From Paenibacillus ihumii (GTDB lineage: Bacteria > Bacillota > Bacilli > Paenibacillales > Paenibacillaceae), in assembly GCF_001403875.1 (NCBI RefSeq), contig NZ_LN884299.1, positions 2,480,117 through 2,544,116 on the forward strand: a DNA stretch of 64,000 nucleotides, in the 5' to 3' direction. Numbering within the stretch: the first letter of the stretch is position 1; each line of letters begins with the position of its first letter. The notes under the pieces are model-generated. The model worked only from the letters and a program-made list of their open reading frames with translations, did no database searches and was not told the DNA's origin. This document shows, piece by piece, positions 42,509 to 51,199 of the stretch. The position numbers and the translations under genes were made by a program.

Positions 42509-43618
42509 TTAAGGCTTCGCTTTTCTAGATAACTTAACGGTAAATGCTGTGCGATCCCCATCGCTGTCCGCAGAAATTTCCCCTTGATGAAGATCAACGA
42601 TGTGCTTGGCGATAGCCAGGCCGATTCCAGATCCTCCTGTGTTCGTAGCGCGCGACTTCTCAACCCGATAAAATCGGTCGAACAAGTGCGGGAGATCAGC
42701 TTCGGGGATCGGTTCTCCATAGTTGATCACCTCGGTAATTACCTGATCTCCTTCTACACGACCGCGGATGTCGATATATTTGCCATCGCTGCCATAACGG
42801 ATAGCATTGGCGATCAAATTCTCATATACCCTTCTCAGCTTGTCCCCGTCGGCAATAACGAAGAGCTGCTGCTCTCCAAAGCAGAGGCGGCATTCCATAT
42901 TACTCTCCTGCAGCTGCCAGCCAAAATGCGCCGTAATTTGATGGAGCATTTCCACTAGATTGATCCTGCTTTTGTACAGCTTCATTTCCTTGTTCTGCAG
43001 CCTTGTAAACTCAAACAAATCCTGGAGCAACTGCTTCAGGCGAAGCGATTCCTCGTAGGCCATGCCGACGTAATAGCGAAGCTCCACCTCGTCCTTGTAC
43101 TGATCCTGCTCTATCAACCCTAAATATCCGGTAATCGATGTTAGCGGAGTGCGCAGATCATGGGAAACGTTCGTGATCAGCTCATTTTTCGTCTGCTCCG
43201 CCCTTCTCTCTTCCTCGATCGAGGTTCGCAGCCGTTCGACCATGCGGTTGATGTCCGTTGCCAACTGGCCCAATTTCCCGACATTTTCTATAGGTATTTT
43301 GCGTGTGGAACCCTCCTCGATCCGGTGCACCTCCTCAATCAGCAAAGCCAAATACTTCTCTTCATGACGGCGTATGCTCCGCCGGTAGAAGTACAGTGCA
43401 AACAGAAGCAGGATGGGAACGCCTGTAATGTAGTAAGCATCGGGATAACCGATGTTCCGGTTCACCCAGCTCAGTACGTATCCAATGGTTACCCAAGGGA
43501 ATAGGGCGTAAAACAGCTTTGCTACCAGCACTAAAATCAGCAGCGCGGCGATGGAAGTGATAACGGTCCATAACAGCCACGTAAGAAATCTGAGGCTAGC
43601 TTTCAATTTTGTAGCCAA
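42509..43618 (-). CDS. Sensor histidine kinase (OmpR-partner type)
   Basis: This protein of about 369 residues has two membrane helices near the N-terminus (about 15-45 and 60-80), a linker with a HAMP-like pattern (NVGKLGQLATDINRMVERLR), a HisKA domain with His in NELITNVSHDLRTPLTSITG, and a HATPase domain (NLIANAIRYGSDGKY, GGSGIGLAIAKHIVDLHQGE). The extracellular loop is only a few residues, so the signal is probably sensed in the membrane. The layout resembles VanS-type kinases. The start codon is TTG at 43618 or 43606; the gene overlaps the end of the regulator gene, showing coupling. Confidence 0.92.
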   Translation of the reverse strand: MATKLKASLRFLTWLLWTVITSIAALLILVLVAKLFYALFPWVTIGYVLSWVNRNIGYPDAYYITGVPILLLFALYFYRRSIRRHEEKYLALLIEEVHRIEEGSTRKIPIENVGKLGQLATDINRMVERLRTSIEEERRAEQTKNELITNVSHDLRTPLTSITGYLGLIEQDQYKDEVELRYYVGMAYEESLRLKQLLQDLFEFTRLQNKEMKLYKSRINLVEMLHQITAHFGWQLQESNMECRLCFGEQQLFVIADGDKLRRVYENLIANAIRYGSDGKYIDIRGRVEGDQVITEVINYGEPIPEADLPHLFDRFYRVEKSRATNTGGSGIGLAIAKHIVDLHQGEISADSDGDRTAFTVKLSRKAKP

Positions 43619-44291
43619 CCCCCCATACGGTGCGAATCAGTTTCTCGCCGTCCATTTCCTTCTCCAGCTTATCCCGCAGCCGGCTGATATGAACGGTAAC
43701 CGAGTTATTGCTCTCAAAATACTTGTCCTTCCAAATCAGCTCGAAAATTTCCTCCGACCCGAATACCCGCCCGGGATGGCTGGCCAGCAGGAACAGAATA
43801 TTGAACTCGATCGGCGTTAGCTTGACTGGCCGGCCATCCACTGCCGCCGTATGCGTCTCTTTGTCGATTTGCAGCGAGCCTAAATGAATAATATGCTCCT
43901 GCGCCGACTGGACGGGCTGGATATTGTAAGACGAGCGCCGCAGCAGCGATTTGACGCGCGCAATCAGCTCCAGAGGGTTGAACGGCTTCACCATATAGTC
44001 ATCCGCACCGGTCATGAGCCCCGTTATTTTATCCATGTCCCCATCCTTGGCGCTAAGCATCAAGATCGGCGTTGTTCGCGTCTCTCTAATTTTCATGCAG
44101 ACGGTAATGCCGTCCATTCCAGGCATCATGACATCCAGGATGACCAAATCGATAGAATCCCGCTCCACGATGTCCAGAGCCTGCAAGCCGTTGTCTGCCT
44201 TAAATACGGCATAGCCTTCATTCAGCAAATATATCTCGATCAGCTTGGCGATCTTCTCATCATCGTCTACGATTAGAATTTGTTTGCTCAT
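43596..44291 (-). CDS. OmpR/PhoB-family response regulator
   Basis: This 231-residue protein has a receiver domain (1-118; VDDDEKIAKLIE, VILDVMMPGMDGITV with the phospho-Asp, LMLSAKDGDMDKI, VKPFNP) and a winged helix (about 130-228; LTPIEFNILFLLASHPGRVF, SNNSVTVHISRLRDKLE, TVWGVGYKIES). It resembles VanR-type regulators in length and sequence pattern. The ATG at 44291 is chosen because AAAGG is directly against the earlier ATG. It pairs with the kinase gene that overlaps its end. No van resistance genes are in the window. Confidence 0.93.
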   Translation of the reverse strand: MSKQILIVDDDEKIAKLIEIYLLNEGYAVFKADNGLQALDIVERDSIDLVILDVMMPGMDGITVCMKIRETRTTPILMLSAKDGDMDKITGLMTGADDYMVKPFNPLELIARVKSLLRRSSYNIQPVQSAQEHIIHLGSLQIDKETHTAAVDGRPVKLTPIEFNILFLLASHPGRVFGSEEIFELIWKDKYFESNNSVTVHISRLRDKLEKEMDGEKLIRTVWGVGYKIES

Positions 44292-44499
44292 CCAATAATC
44301 CATCCTTTGGTGGCGGTTTAGATCGAAAAACCAGCTCTATCCTATGGCAGAGGTTGATCGAAAAAAACCAGGTTATTTCTATCATATCATGGCTGAATCG
44401 CTTAATTATGAATAAAAGGTAACGAAAAACACTTATTTATATCATCCCTAGCCTTCTAAGCAACCAAAATACGCGCGGATGATTTGGTAATTTACAATG

Positions 44500-45213
44500 C
44501 TATAAATTCTCTACTTCAACGCTGACGACATGATCGATTTGCCGTACGAAATGGTATATTTCCGTCGTATATTCGCGTTCCGGTGCCGAAATAACCATAT
44601 CGATGCGCTGACGGCCCTCCTCCAGATCCTTAATCTTCAATCGGCGAATGCGATGACGATTCCACTTTGCTCCGGGACCTTTCTCGTCCTTGCATTCGAT
44701 GATTCGGATCAGCTCAGTAACATTGCCCCGGTCCTCCATCACGATTTTGATGGAAACATCGCGTTGATTCAGCTTATAAGGACCAAGCCATTTAATCATG
44801 TAAGGTATAAAATTGACCGCTAAAATGAGCAGCACTACCGCTAACGCCGCCTCCAGATAAAAACCGGCGCCGATGGCGATACCTATGCCTGAGGCCGCCC
44901 AAATCATCGCCGCCGACGTCAGCCCGGAAATCCCTTCATTACTTCTGCGCAAAATAACCCCGGCGCCGAGAAATCCGATGCCGCTTACGATTTGGGCCGC
45001 CAGACGCATCGGATCCATATTCGGATGATCGGGACCGGAGAATTTGGCAAAGGACTGGATGGATACGATGGTGACCAGGCAGCTGGCGATACAAATAACC
45101 ATGCTGGTCTTGATGCCCAGCGGCTTCTGCTTCAACTGCCGGTCGATGCCGATGAACAAGCCGAACAGAAGCGCGATAAACAGCTTCATGATGATTTCCC
45201 ATTCTAATAACAT
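44500..45213 (-). CDS. MgtC/SapB family membrane protein
   Basis: This 237-residue protein has an N-terminal MgtC membrane domain of four or five helices (about 1-135; LFGLFIGIDRQLKQKPLGIK, QIVSGIGFLGAGVIL, GISGLTSAAMIWAASGIGI) and a cytoplasmic ACT-like C-terminal domain (about 150-235). MgtC proteins are linked to magnesium-limited growth and control of ATP synthase or phosphate uptake in some bacteria. The start at 45213 follows GGAGGAG. It is monocistronic, and I see no magnesium riboswitch upstream. Confidence 0.9.
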   Translation of the reverse strand: MLLEWEIIMKLFIALLFGLFIGIDRQLKQKPLGIKTSMVICIASCLVTIVSIQSFAKFSGPDHPNMDPMRLAAQIVSGIGFLGAGVILRRSNEGISGLTSAAMIWAASGIGIAIGAGFYLEAALAVVLLILAVNFIPYMIKWLGPYKLNQRDVSIKIVMEDRGNVTELIRIIECKDEKGPGAKWNRHRIRRLKIKDLEEGRQRIDMVISAPEREYTTEIYHFVRQIDHVVSVEVENL

Positions 45214-45278
45214 TCGAAATCTCCTCCTGCATATAGAGTGAGTATAAGTTGAATTCCTATATTTATGCAAACAAAAAA

Positions 45279-45320
45279 GACTACCCTTCAGGTTATTTAT
45301 TAACCTATTCAGGGTAGCTT
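45279..45320 (-). terminator. Intrinsic terminator of metE
   Basis: A two-part stem (CTACCCT/AGGGTAG outside, AGGTTA/TAACCT inside) spans 45281-45317, with T-rich tracts on both sides. It lies about 35 bases past the metE stop. Confidence 0.88.
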
Positions 45321-45353
45321 TATTGTTTACTCGTTATGATTACAATCAGCGGA

Positions 45354-47660
45354 TTACTTGATGCCGGTTAATGACGCTTTGGCGCGGTATTGCCCAGCGG
45401 CGAGCACCATGTTCTTCAAGGACTGCACCGTCTCTTCCACACCCCGCGTCTTGAGGCCGCAATCCGGGTTGATCCAGAACAGCTCCGGATCTAGGACTTG
45501 AAGAGCGCGATCAATCATAGAGGTCATTTCCTCAACCGAAGGTACCCGCGGACTATGGATGTCATATACGCCTAAGCCGATGCCAAGATCGTAAGTGTGC
45601 TCCTCGAAGCTGTGAACGAGCTCACCGTGGCTTCGCGAGGTCTCAATGGAAATGACATCCGCATCCAAGGCCCGGATAGAATCGATGATGTCATGGAACT
45701 CGCAGTAGCACATATGCGTATGGATTTGCGTTGTATCTCGAACGGTCGAGGTCGTAATGCGGAACGCCTTGACAGACCACTCCAGATACCCGGCCCAGTC
45801 CTTGCGCTTCAGCGGCAGTCCTTCACGAAGCGCCGGCTCGTCGACCTGTATCATTTCGATACCTGCGCGCTCCAGAGCCTCCACCTCTTTGCGCAGCGCC
45901 AGCGCGATTTGATAAGCAACCTGCTCTCGCGATAAATCGCTGCGTACGAAGGACCAGTTCAGAATCGTGATCGGACCGGTCAGCATTCCCTTGACCGGCT
46001 TGTCCGTATGCGATTGCGCATACTCCGTCTCCTTCACGGTCATCGGCTGGTCGAAGTCGACATCCCCGTAGATGACAGGCGGCTTTACGCAGCGGGTACC
46101 GTAGGATTGAACCCAGCCGCCCTTCGTAAAGGCGAATCCCGGCAATTTCTCACCGAAAAATTCCACCATGTCCGTACGCTCGAACTCCCCATGGACGAGC
46201 ACATCGATTCCGATTTCCTCCTGCAGGGAAATCCATCGCCGGATTTGCTCCTGAATAAACGCATCATACTGCTCCTGGCTCCACTCCCCCTTGCGCCATT
46301 TCTGACGGGCCGAGCGGACCTCCAGCGTTTGCGGGAAGCTGCCGATCGTGGTCGTCGGAAGCAGCGGCAATTGCCATTTCTCCTGCTGCTTCCTGCGGCG
46401 AACCGCGAACTCGCTGCTTCTTGCGGCTGGCTCAGCGGAGATTTGCTCTACCGCCGCCGCTACGCCAGTCCGGTTGCGGGCCGGATGGTTCGCCAGCTGG
46501 TCAAGCGCCATGCGATTGCGCTCAAAGAACGCCTTCACGCTGTCCATGCCTTTATTGGCCGCGGTACTGAGCGCGACGATCTCCTCCAGTTTCTCCTCGG
46601 CAAAGGCCAAGGCATCGCGAAGCACTGGCGTCAACTCCACCTCCTGTCTCGCCGACACGGGGACATGCAGCAGGCTGCAGGATGGCTGGACGATAACCTC
46701 CGCCCCGGAGGCAAGCTCCAGAATTTCCTGCAGCAGCTCCTCCTGACGATACAAATCCGTTCGCCATATGTTGCGGCCATCGACGAGCCCTGCTCCCAGC
46801 ACCTTGCCTGCCGGAAATCCGAACTGGCGGAGGGCAGCCAGGTTGCCGTTCGCGCCGTGAACGAAGTCAAGGCCAAGACCATCGACCGGTAAGGCAGCGA
46901 CCTCATCATAGCGTTCAATCGCCTCGAAATAAGTCTGCAGGAGAACGGATATTTCTGGAGCCTCGCGCTGAATCGTATCATAAATCGCTCTGATCCGCTT
47001 CATGTCCTCATCCGTCATGGAGGTAACTAAGGATGGCTCATCCATTTGAACCCATGCGGCGCCCTCTGCAGCCAGCTCCCGCAAAATCCGGACGTACAGC
47101 GGCAGGAGCAGGTTTACCCAGCGATCCCATTCCGTCGCTTCATTAAATCCTTTCGATAATTTCAGGAAAGAATATAATCCGAGCAGCACCGGCCTGCCTT
47201 CGATCCCCAGCGTTTCCTTCGCTTCCCGGTAAGCCGCCAGCGGCCGATTGACCGTAAGCTGCGGCTGTCTGCCGCCAAGCTCGGGAACGATATAATGGTA
47301 ATTCGTGTTGAACCATTTCGTCATTTCGCTGGCCGGGGCTTCTTTGCTCCCCCGGGCGATGGCATAGTACGTAGCCAGCGGAACCGCGCCGCCGCTATAA
47401 TCGAACCGCTCAGGCACGAGTCCGAACATGACGGCCATGTCCAGCACATGGTCGTAATACGTGAAATCACCTACGGGTATGATTTCGATGCCTTGATCCC
47501 GCTGCTGCCGTAAAGAATGAAGCCGGATCTCGGTCAGTTGACTATGAAGCTGCTGCTCGCTCAGCCTGCCAGCCCAGTAGGCTTCGATCGCTTTCTTCCA
47601 TTCCCGCTGTGCGCCGATTCTCGGATAACCTAAATTCCCGCTTTTTACCGTATGACTCAT
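45354..47660 (-). CDS. metE: Cobalamin-independent methionine synthase
   Basis: This 768-residue enzyme transfers a methyl group from 5-methyl-tetrahydropteroyl-triglutamate to homocysteine without vitamin B12. The N-terminal half has the folate-binding signature (GNLGYPRIGAQREWKKAIEA) and the C-terminal half holds the zinc ligands in HTHMCYCEFHDI (His, Cys) and NPDCGLKTRG (Cys), with VLVHGEFERTDMVEFFGE. The start at 47660 follows GGGGAGGAA. A cobalamin riboswitch with a terminator lies upstream, so it should be shut off when B12 is plentiful, which implies a B12-dependent MetH or B12 uptake elsewhere in the genome. Confidence 0.97.
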   Translation of the reverse strand: MSHTVKSGNLGYPRIGAQREWKKAIEAYWAGRLSEQQLHSQLTEIRLHSLRQQRDQGIEIIPVGDFTYYDHVLDMAVMFGLVPERFDYSGGAVPLATYYAIARGSKEAPASEMTKWFNTNYHYIVPELGGRQPQLTVNRPLAAYREAKETLGIEGRPVLLGLYSFLKLSKGFNEATEWDRWVNLLLPLYVRILRELAAEGAAWVQMDEPSLVTSMTDEDMKRIRAIYDTIQREAPEISVLLQTYFEAIERYDEVAALPVDGLGLDFVHGANGNLAALRQFGFPAGKVLGAGLVDGRNIWRTDLYRQEELLQEILELASGAEVIVQPSCSLLHVPVSARQEVELTPVLRDALAFAEEKLEEIVALSTAANKGMDSVKAFFERNRMALDQLANHPARNRTGVAAAVEQISAEPAARSSEFAVRRRKQQEKWQLPLLPTTTIGSFPQTLEVRSARQKWRKGEWSQEQYDAFIQEQIRRWISLQEEIGIDVLVHGEFERTDMVEFFGEKLPGFAFTKGGWVQSYGTRCVKPPVIYGDVDFDQPMTVKETEYAQSHTDKPVKGMLTGPITILNWSFVRSDLSREQVAYQIALALRKEVEALERAGIEMIQVDEPALREGLPLKRKDWAGYLEWSVKAFRITTSTVRDTTQIHTHMCYCEFHDIIDSIRALDADVISIETSRSHGELVHSFEEHTYDLGIGLGVYDIHSPRVPSVEEMTSMIDRALQVLDPELFWINPDCGLKTRGVEETVQSLKNMVLAAGQYRAKASLTGIK

Positions 47661-47694
47661 TTGAATAATTCCTCCCCAGTCTATGTTATTCCCA

Positions 47695-47733
47695 AACAAA
47701 AAGGTCCCCTATAGCGAATGCTAAAGAGGACCC
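47695..47733 (-). terminator. Regulatory terminator of the metE leader
   Basis: GGTCCTCTTTAGC pairs with GCTATAGGGGACC (loop ATTC, two mismatches) across 47703-47733 and runs into TTTTTG on the minus strand. It lies between the riboswitch aptamer and the metE start, 35 bases before the ATG, as expected for the switch's off state. Confidence 0.85.
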
Positions 47734-47800
47734 TCGTCATATTGCGCGATGGCTCGAATCTTTAACACCTCCCTATCTCCCGTAGGTACAGCAGTGCTGA

Positions 47801-47975
47801 CAGAACAGGCAGGTCTCCTGGCTTCAGAATCATGACTGGACAGCTGCCTTCCCAATGAATTCTCATCAGTGGCACTATAGCTTCCAGCTCCTCTGTTACA
47901 GTGGCGGGACCGCGCCGGCATTGCACCGGACTTCCCTTTTAAGCTTCAATCGACGGCGACTGAAGCACCTGTTCC
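47801..47975 (-). promoter_or_regulatory. Cobalamin (B12) riboswitch controlling metE
   Basis: Read on the minus strand, the region carries the conserved cobalamin aptamer elements in order: GGGAACAGGTG near the start, AGTCCGGTGCAATGCCGG, GCGGTCCCGCCACTGT (the core with GCCACTG), and the 3' element GAAGCCAGGAGACCTGCC. The terminator at 47695-47733 follows. Coenzyme B12 binding should favour termination and so silence the B12-independent methionine synthase. Confidence 0.95.
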
Positions 47976-48093
47976 CACAATATTCGGTTATGAATATAAA
48001 ATTCATGTTACTTGATGTTGCCAAATAATACAATACAAATCGGATTAATCCCGGAATAAACCTTCAATAACTATGCAAAAAACTAAGCAAAAA

Positions 48094-48453
48094 TCAATAA
48101 TTATCGGCAACCGCCTTATTCAGCATCCCAATACAGCGGTCCAAATCGACCTTGACCTGCTTCTTGTACAACTCGGCCTTCTCATAGCCGCCATCGGTAA
48201 AATGATAGAGCACGATCTCCTGGAAATCCACGCTGGGATCATTGCCTTTAAGCTGTTTTGTCCGGTACAGCACCCCTTCCTGCACCAGCTCATGGAGGGC
48301 GCGGTAAATCTCGCTCTGCGGAGGCACATAACCGAAAGGCTTGAATTCTTCCTTCAGCTCTTCAAGCATCTGATACCCATAGCCTCTCCGCTGCTCGACC
48401 ATCGAAATCAAATACAGCTTAATATACGCGCGCTGCGCAATCATAAAGGCCAT
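48094..48453 (-). CDS. Replication terminator protein (RTP)-like winged-helix protein
   Basis: This 119-residue protein resembles Bacillus subtilis RTP along its whole length, from memory of that sequence: QRAYIKLYLISMVEQ, GYGYQMLEELKEEFKPFGY, EIYRALHELVQEGVLY, EIVLYHFTDG, and the C-terminal helix AELYKKQVKVDLDRCIGML used for dimerisation. RTP stops replication forks at Ter sites; the wider PadR-like superfamily are repressors. The start at 48453 follows AGGAGGTGG. I found no Ter-like 30-base site in the flanking DNA. It lies upstream of metE in the same direction but with an independent leader between them. It could be a fork-stopping protein or a repressor of the same fold. Confidence 0.75.
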   Translation of the reverse strand: MAFMIAQRAYIKLYLISMVEQRRGYGYQMLEELKEEFKPFGYVPPQSEIYRALHELVQEGVLYRTKQLKGNDPSVDFQEIVLYHFTDGGYEKAELYKKQVKVDLDRCIGMLNKAVADNY

Positions 48454-48648
48454 TCTGCCACCTCCTGCTTTTCTAAAAGTATAAAACAGCTGTGAAACTT
48501 TCACAATAGCGGTTTAGTCTGCTCTTTAAAACTATTTATTTTATTAAATAGGTTCGTGGATAGAAGTAGATTTAGCTAGAAGGTGATAGAGAGATTTAGG
48601 TTTTTATTATTGTGAATTTTTCATATATTGAAATATTGGAATTAAGGG

Positions 48649-49290
48649 CTATCGGTCGATCCAGCCTTGCTCCAAAGCATATCTCGTCAGCTGCACCCGG
48701 TTTTCCAAATGTAATTTTTGTAAAATATTTTTTAAATGATTTTTGACGGTTTGGTCGGAAATTTGCAGCTCCTTGGCAATTTCCCGGTTGGTGAGCCCCT
48801 TGGCCACCCAATCCAGAATTTCGCGCTCCCGGCCCGTCAGCGGATGATCGGCACTGTTATTCTTCTTGTTGAGCGGAAATTCCTGGAGGATGCGGTAAGC
48901 CAGCTCGCTGGAGAGCGGCGCTTCGTCGCTGGCGACCGCCCGCAAATACTGCAGCCAGGTGCCCGGCTCCAGGTTCTTGAGCAAGTAGCCCTGCGCTCCC
49001 TGCTTCAGCGCTTCAAACAGATGTGCCGCATCATCGGAGACGGTAATCAATACGATTTTGACGTAAGGATATTTCAGTTTGATTTCCCTGGTCGTTTCCA
49101 GGCCGTCTTTGCCCGGCATATGAATATCCATCAATATAAGATCAGGCATCCACAGCTCCGTCTGCTGTAGCGCTTCGTCTCCATTCTGCGCGTATCCGAT
49201 AATTTCGAAGCTTTCGTCATCCGATAGTATTTCGGCGATGGCCTCGCGGGCATGCGGATGATCATCGACCACTAGCACTCTTACCTTCAT
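48649..49290 (-). CDS. NarL/FixJ-family response regulator, orphan
   Basis: This 213-residue protein has a receiver domain (1-120; VVDDHPHAREAIAEIL, LILMDIHMPGKDGLE with the phospho-Asp, VLITVSDDAAHLFEALKQGA, K) and a LuxR-type helix-turn-helix (about 150-210; LTGREREILDWVAKGLTNRE, ISDQTVKNHLKNILQKL). No kinase gene is adjacent on either side, so its partner lies elsewhere. The gene is flanked by non-coding DNA on both sides. Confidence 0.9.
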   Translation of the reverse strand: MKVRVLVVDDHPHAREAIAEILSDDESFEIIGYAQNGDEALQQTELWMPDLILMDIHMPGKDGLETTREIKLKYPYVKIVLITVSDDAAHLFEALKQGAQGYLLKNLEPGTWLQYLRAVASDEAPLSSELAYRILQEFPLNKKNNSADHPLTGREREILDWVAKGLTNREIAKELQISDQTVKNHLKNILQKLHLENRVQLTRYALEQGWIDR

Positions 49291-49758
49291 AGCTCCTGTC
49301 TCCTTTTATAGAATGTTATGTTAATTAACGTCTAATTTTAAAAATTGCATTTATACTTCAACGAATATACGCCATGAGCTCTTTGCTGGCAAGCTCGTCC
49401 TTTCATTCCCGGGCGCTTCGGGCTATGGCTCGGGTCCGCTCTATAGCCGTGTTGTCTTGGCCCTGCCAGTTCATTTCAGCTGCGCTAAACAGCTTCAATG
49501 CCATTATCCTGTAAGCGTTCAGCAGTTTTTTAACGATGAGACGAAAAATGGCTTAGAGCCGGGAGAGACTGGTTATGCAGGCGTCCGTAGGCTTTCCCAT
49601 CCCTGCTCGCCACACTCTCATCGCCAGCCAGGTCAGGTGAGCTTGCAGTTATCAGATCGCAGGAAAAAAAGCCAAGCTTCCCCCCCTAAACGGGATGGCT
49701 GGCTTTGGCTTCTCTGTGGTAAAAATCTTATCATGGCCGCCCTGCACAGGGCTTTGGT
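49291..49758. other. Gene-free stretch between the NarL regulator and hrpB
   Basis: No ORF with a ribosome binding site is visible on either strand. The only structure I can support is the terminator at 49661-49706. The GC content is closer to that of coding DNA than in other gaps, so a decayed gene is possible, but I could not identify one. Confidence 0.4.
49661..49706 (-). terminator. Probable terminator after the hrpB remnant
   Basis: AAAGCCAAGC (49668-49677) pairs with GCTGGCTTT (49698-49706) with one bulge, and a run of seven T follows on the minus strand. It lies about 53 bases past the end of the hrpB frame. Confidence 0.7.
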
Positions 49759-51096
49759 TCATTTCGGACGAACCCTTCTGGTCGCCGTAGCCTGCAGCGG
49801 ATCATCCGGCCAATAATGCTTGGGATAACGTCCCTTCAAGTCCTTCTTCACTTCAAAGTAAGCATGGTCCCAGAAGCTGCGCAAATCCGCTGTAACCTGA
49901 ACGGGACGCCCTGCGGGAGACAGCAAATGCATGATGACGGGAACTGTTCCGTAGCCGATCCGGGGCGTATCCATCATGCCGAACAGCTCCTGCAGGCGGA
50001 CCGCAGCATAGGGTTCACCTTGATCATAATGGATCTGGATTCTGGAGCCGCTCGGAACCGTCAAATGTGTCGGGGCTTGTACATTCAGCTCCTGCTTAAG
50101 CTCCCAATCCAGCTCATGCTCTAAAATGGACACGAGAGACAGCGACTCCAGATCCGAGCGCTTGCGGAAGCTCACAATATATGGTGCAAGCCATTCTTCC
50201 GCGCGCTCGGCCAGCGCGGCATCCGAGAAATCCGGCCAGCGGTCGCTCAGCCTGCGCAGAAAGCCGACCCGGGCCTGCAGCTGGCGGGCTTTCCCGGACC
50301 ACGGCAAAATACCGGCTCCCTGCGTGGCCACAGCCCGCAGCAGCGCCTTCGTAAAATCCTCGGCCGCAGGCTGTACCGGCCGCTCCTTGATGACAATCGC
50401 GCCGAGGGTCTCCCGCAGGCGAACGCGAACTGTTCCCGCTTCCTCGTTCCATTCCGCCTGCCTCTCTTCCTTCATATGCGAGCCATAATACCGCATTAGA
50501 TCATTCAGCTCCACAGGAGCCGCCAATAAAATCCGTCCTTCCGTTCCCTCATCATCGACTTCTGCAACGGCGAGGAAAGAAGCCTCCCCAAGCCGCTGCT
50601 TCCTGGCGAAGGCGGCGCCGCGGCCATTCCGCAGCAAATATCTCCCGTCAGCTCTGCGCTTAGCGATGCGGTCCGGATAAGCAAAGGATACGAGCAGGCC
50701 GCAAGCCTCATGCCAGGCCTGTCCGCTGGAGCTGCCGGCGTCTTTAAGGCCAAGCCTTCGCTCATATTGAACGCTCATAGCCAGAATGCGCTGTATGTCC
50801 CGCTCCTCCACGCGGAAGGCCGGATCTTTGCCCTTCCCGGAAGGGCCGCCTTCCAGCAATAGCGCCAGCCGGCTGCGGATGTCGCAATCCTCGCCAGTTC
50901 CCGCGGAGCCCCTGAACAAGTCCCGCTCCTCCAGGAGCGCGGCGAGACGGCAGGCCGGGTAACCCAGCCCGAGCTCCGCGGCCTTCAGCAGCATATGCGC
51001 CAGGCGGGGATGCAGCCCGAGCTCGGCCATCCTGCGGCCATGACCGGTGATGCGGCCTTCGCCGTCAAGCGCTCCGAGCTGCTGCAGCAGCTGCAC
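49759..51096 (-). pseudogene. hrpB: hrpB helicase gene, C-terminal fragment
   Basis: This is an open frame of 445 codons from a GTG at 51096, matching the C-terminal part of the ATP-dependent helicase HrpB: the helical segment QLLQQLGALDGEGRITGHGR, the HLHPRLAHMLL-like GLHPRLAHMLLKAAELG, LAALLEERDLF, and the HrpB-specific end with PVIMHLLSPAGRPVQVTADL and DLKGRYPKHYWPDDP. The frame is open upstream only to a TAG at 51109. HrpB is normally about 820-850 residues in one chain; here the front is separate (51198-52130), and about 75 residues between, including helicase motif VI (QRxGRAGR), are missing. Translation could restart at the GTG, but the helicase core would be incomplete. Confidence 0.88.
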
Positions 51097-51199
51097 CGCC
51101 TGTGCCTCCTATACACACCCTCCCGCTTCCTCCTTCCATGCCCACTGCCTCTCTTCCTTCATATTCGAGCCATAATTCAGCACTACCTCATTCTACTTC
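50427..51199 (-). repeat. Diverged direct repeat inside broken hrpB (50427-50512 and 51115-51199)
   Basis: The 85 bases that separate the two hrpB fragments (about 51115-51199) are a copy of an in-gene segment at about 50427-50512. The best core is 31 bases with one mismatch (51146-51176 against 50459-50489); the flanks match at roughly 65-85 percent. The copied piece keeps the hrpB frame (it would read YGSNMKEERQ) but carries stop codons at both ends. It thus replaces the deleted motif VI region. Confidence 0.85.

Noticed and set aside
42509..44291. Vancomycin-resistance VanRS system
   Set aside because: The pair is similar in layout to VanRS, but no vanH, vanA or vanX-type genes are nearby, so the narrower name is not supported.
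49457..49816. Plus-strand frame of 119 codons between the NarL regulator and hrpB
   Set aside because: It runs into the antisense of hrpB, contains a terminator hairpin and has no ribosome binding site or recognisable motif.
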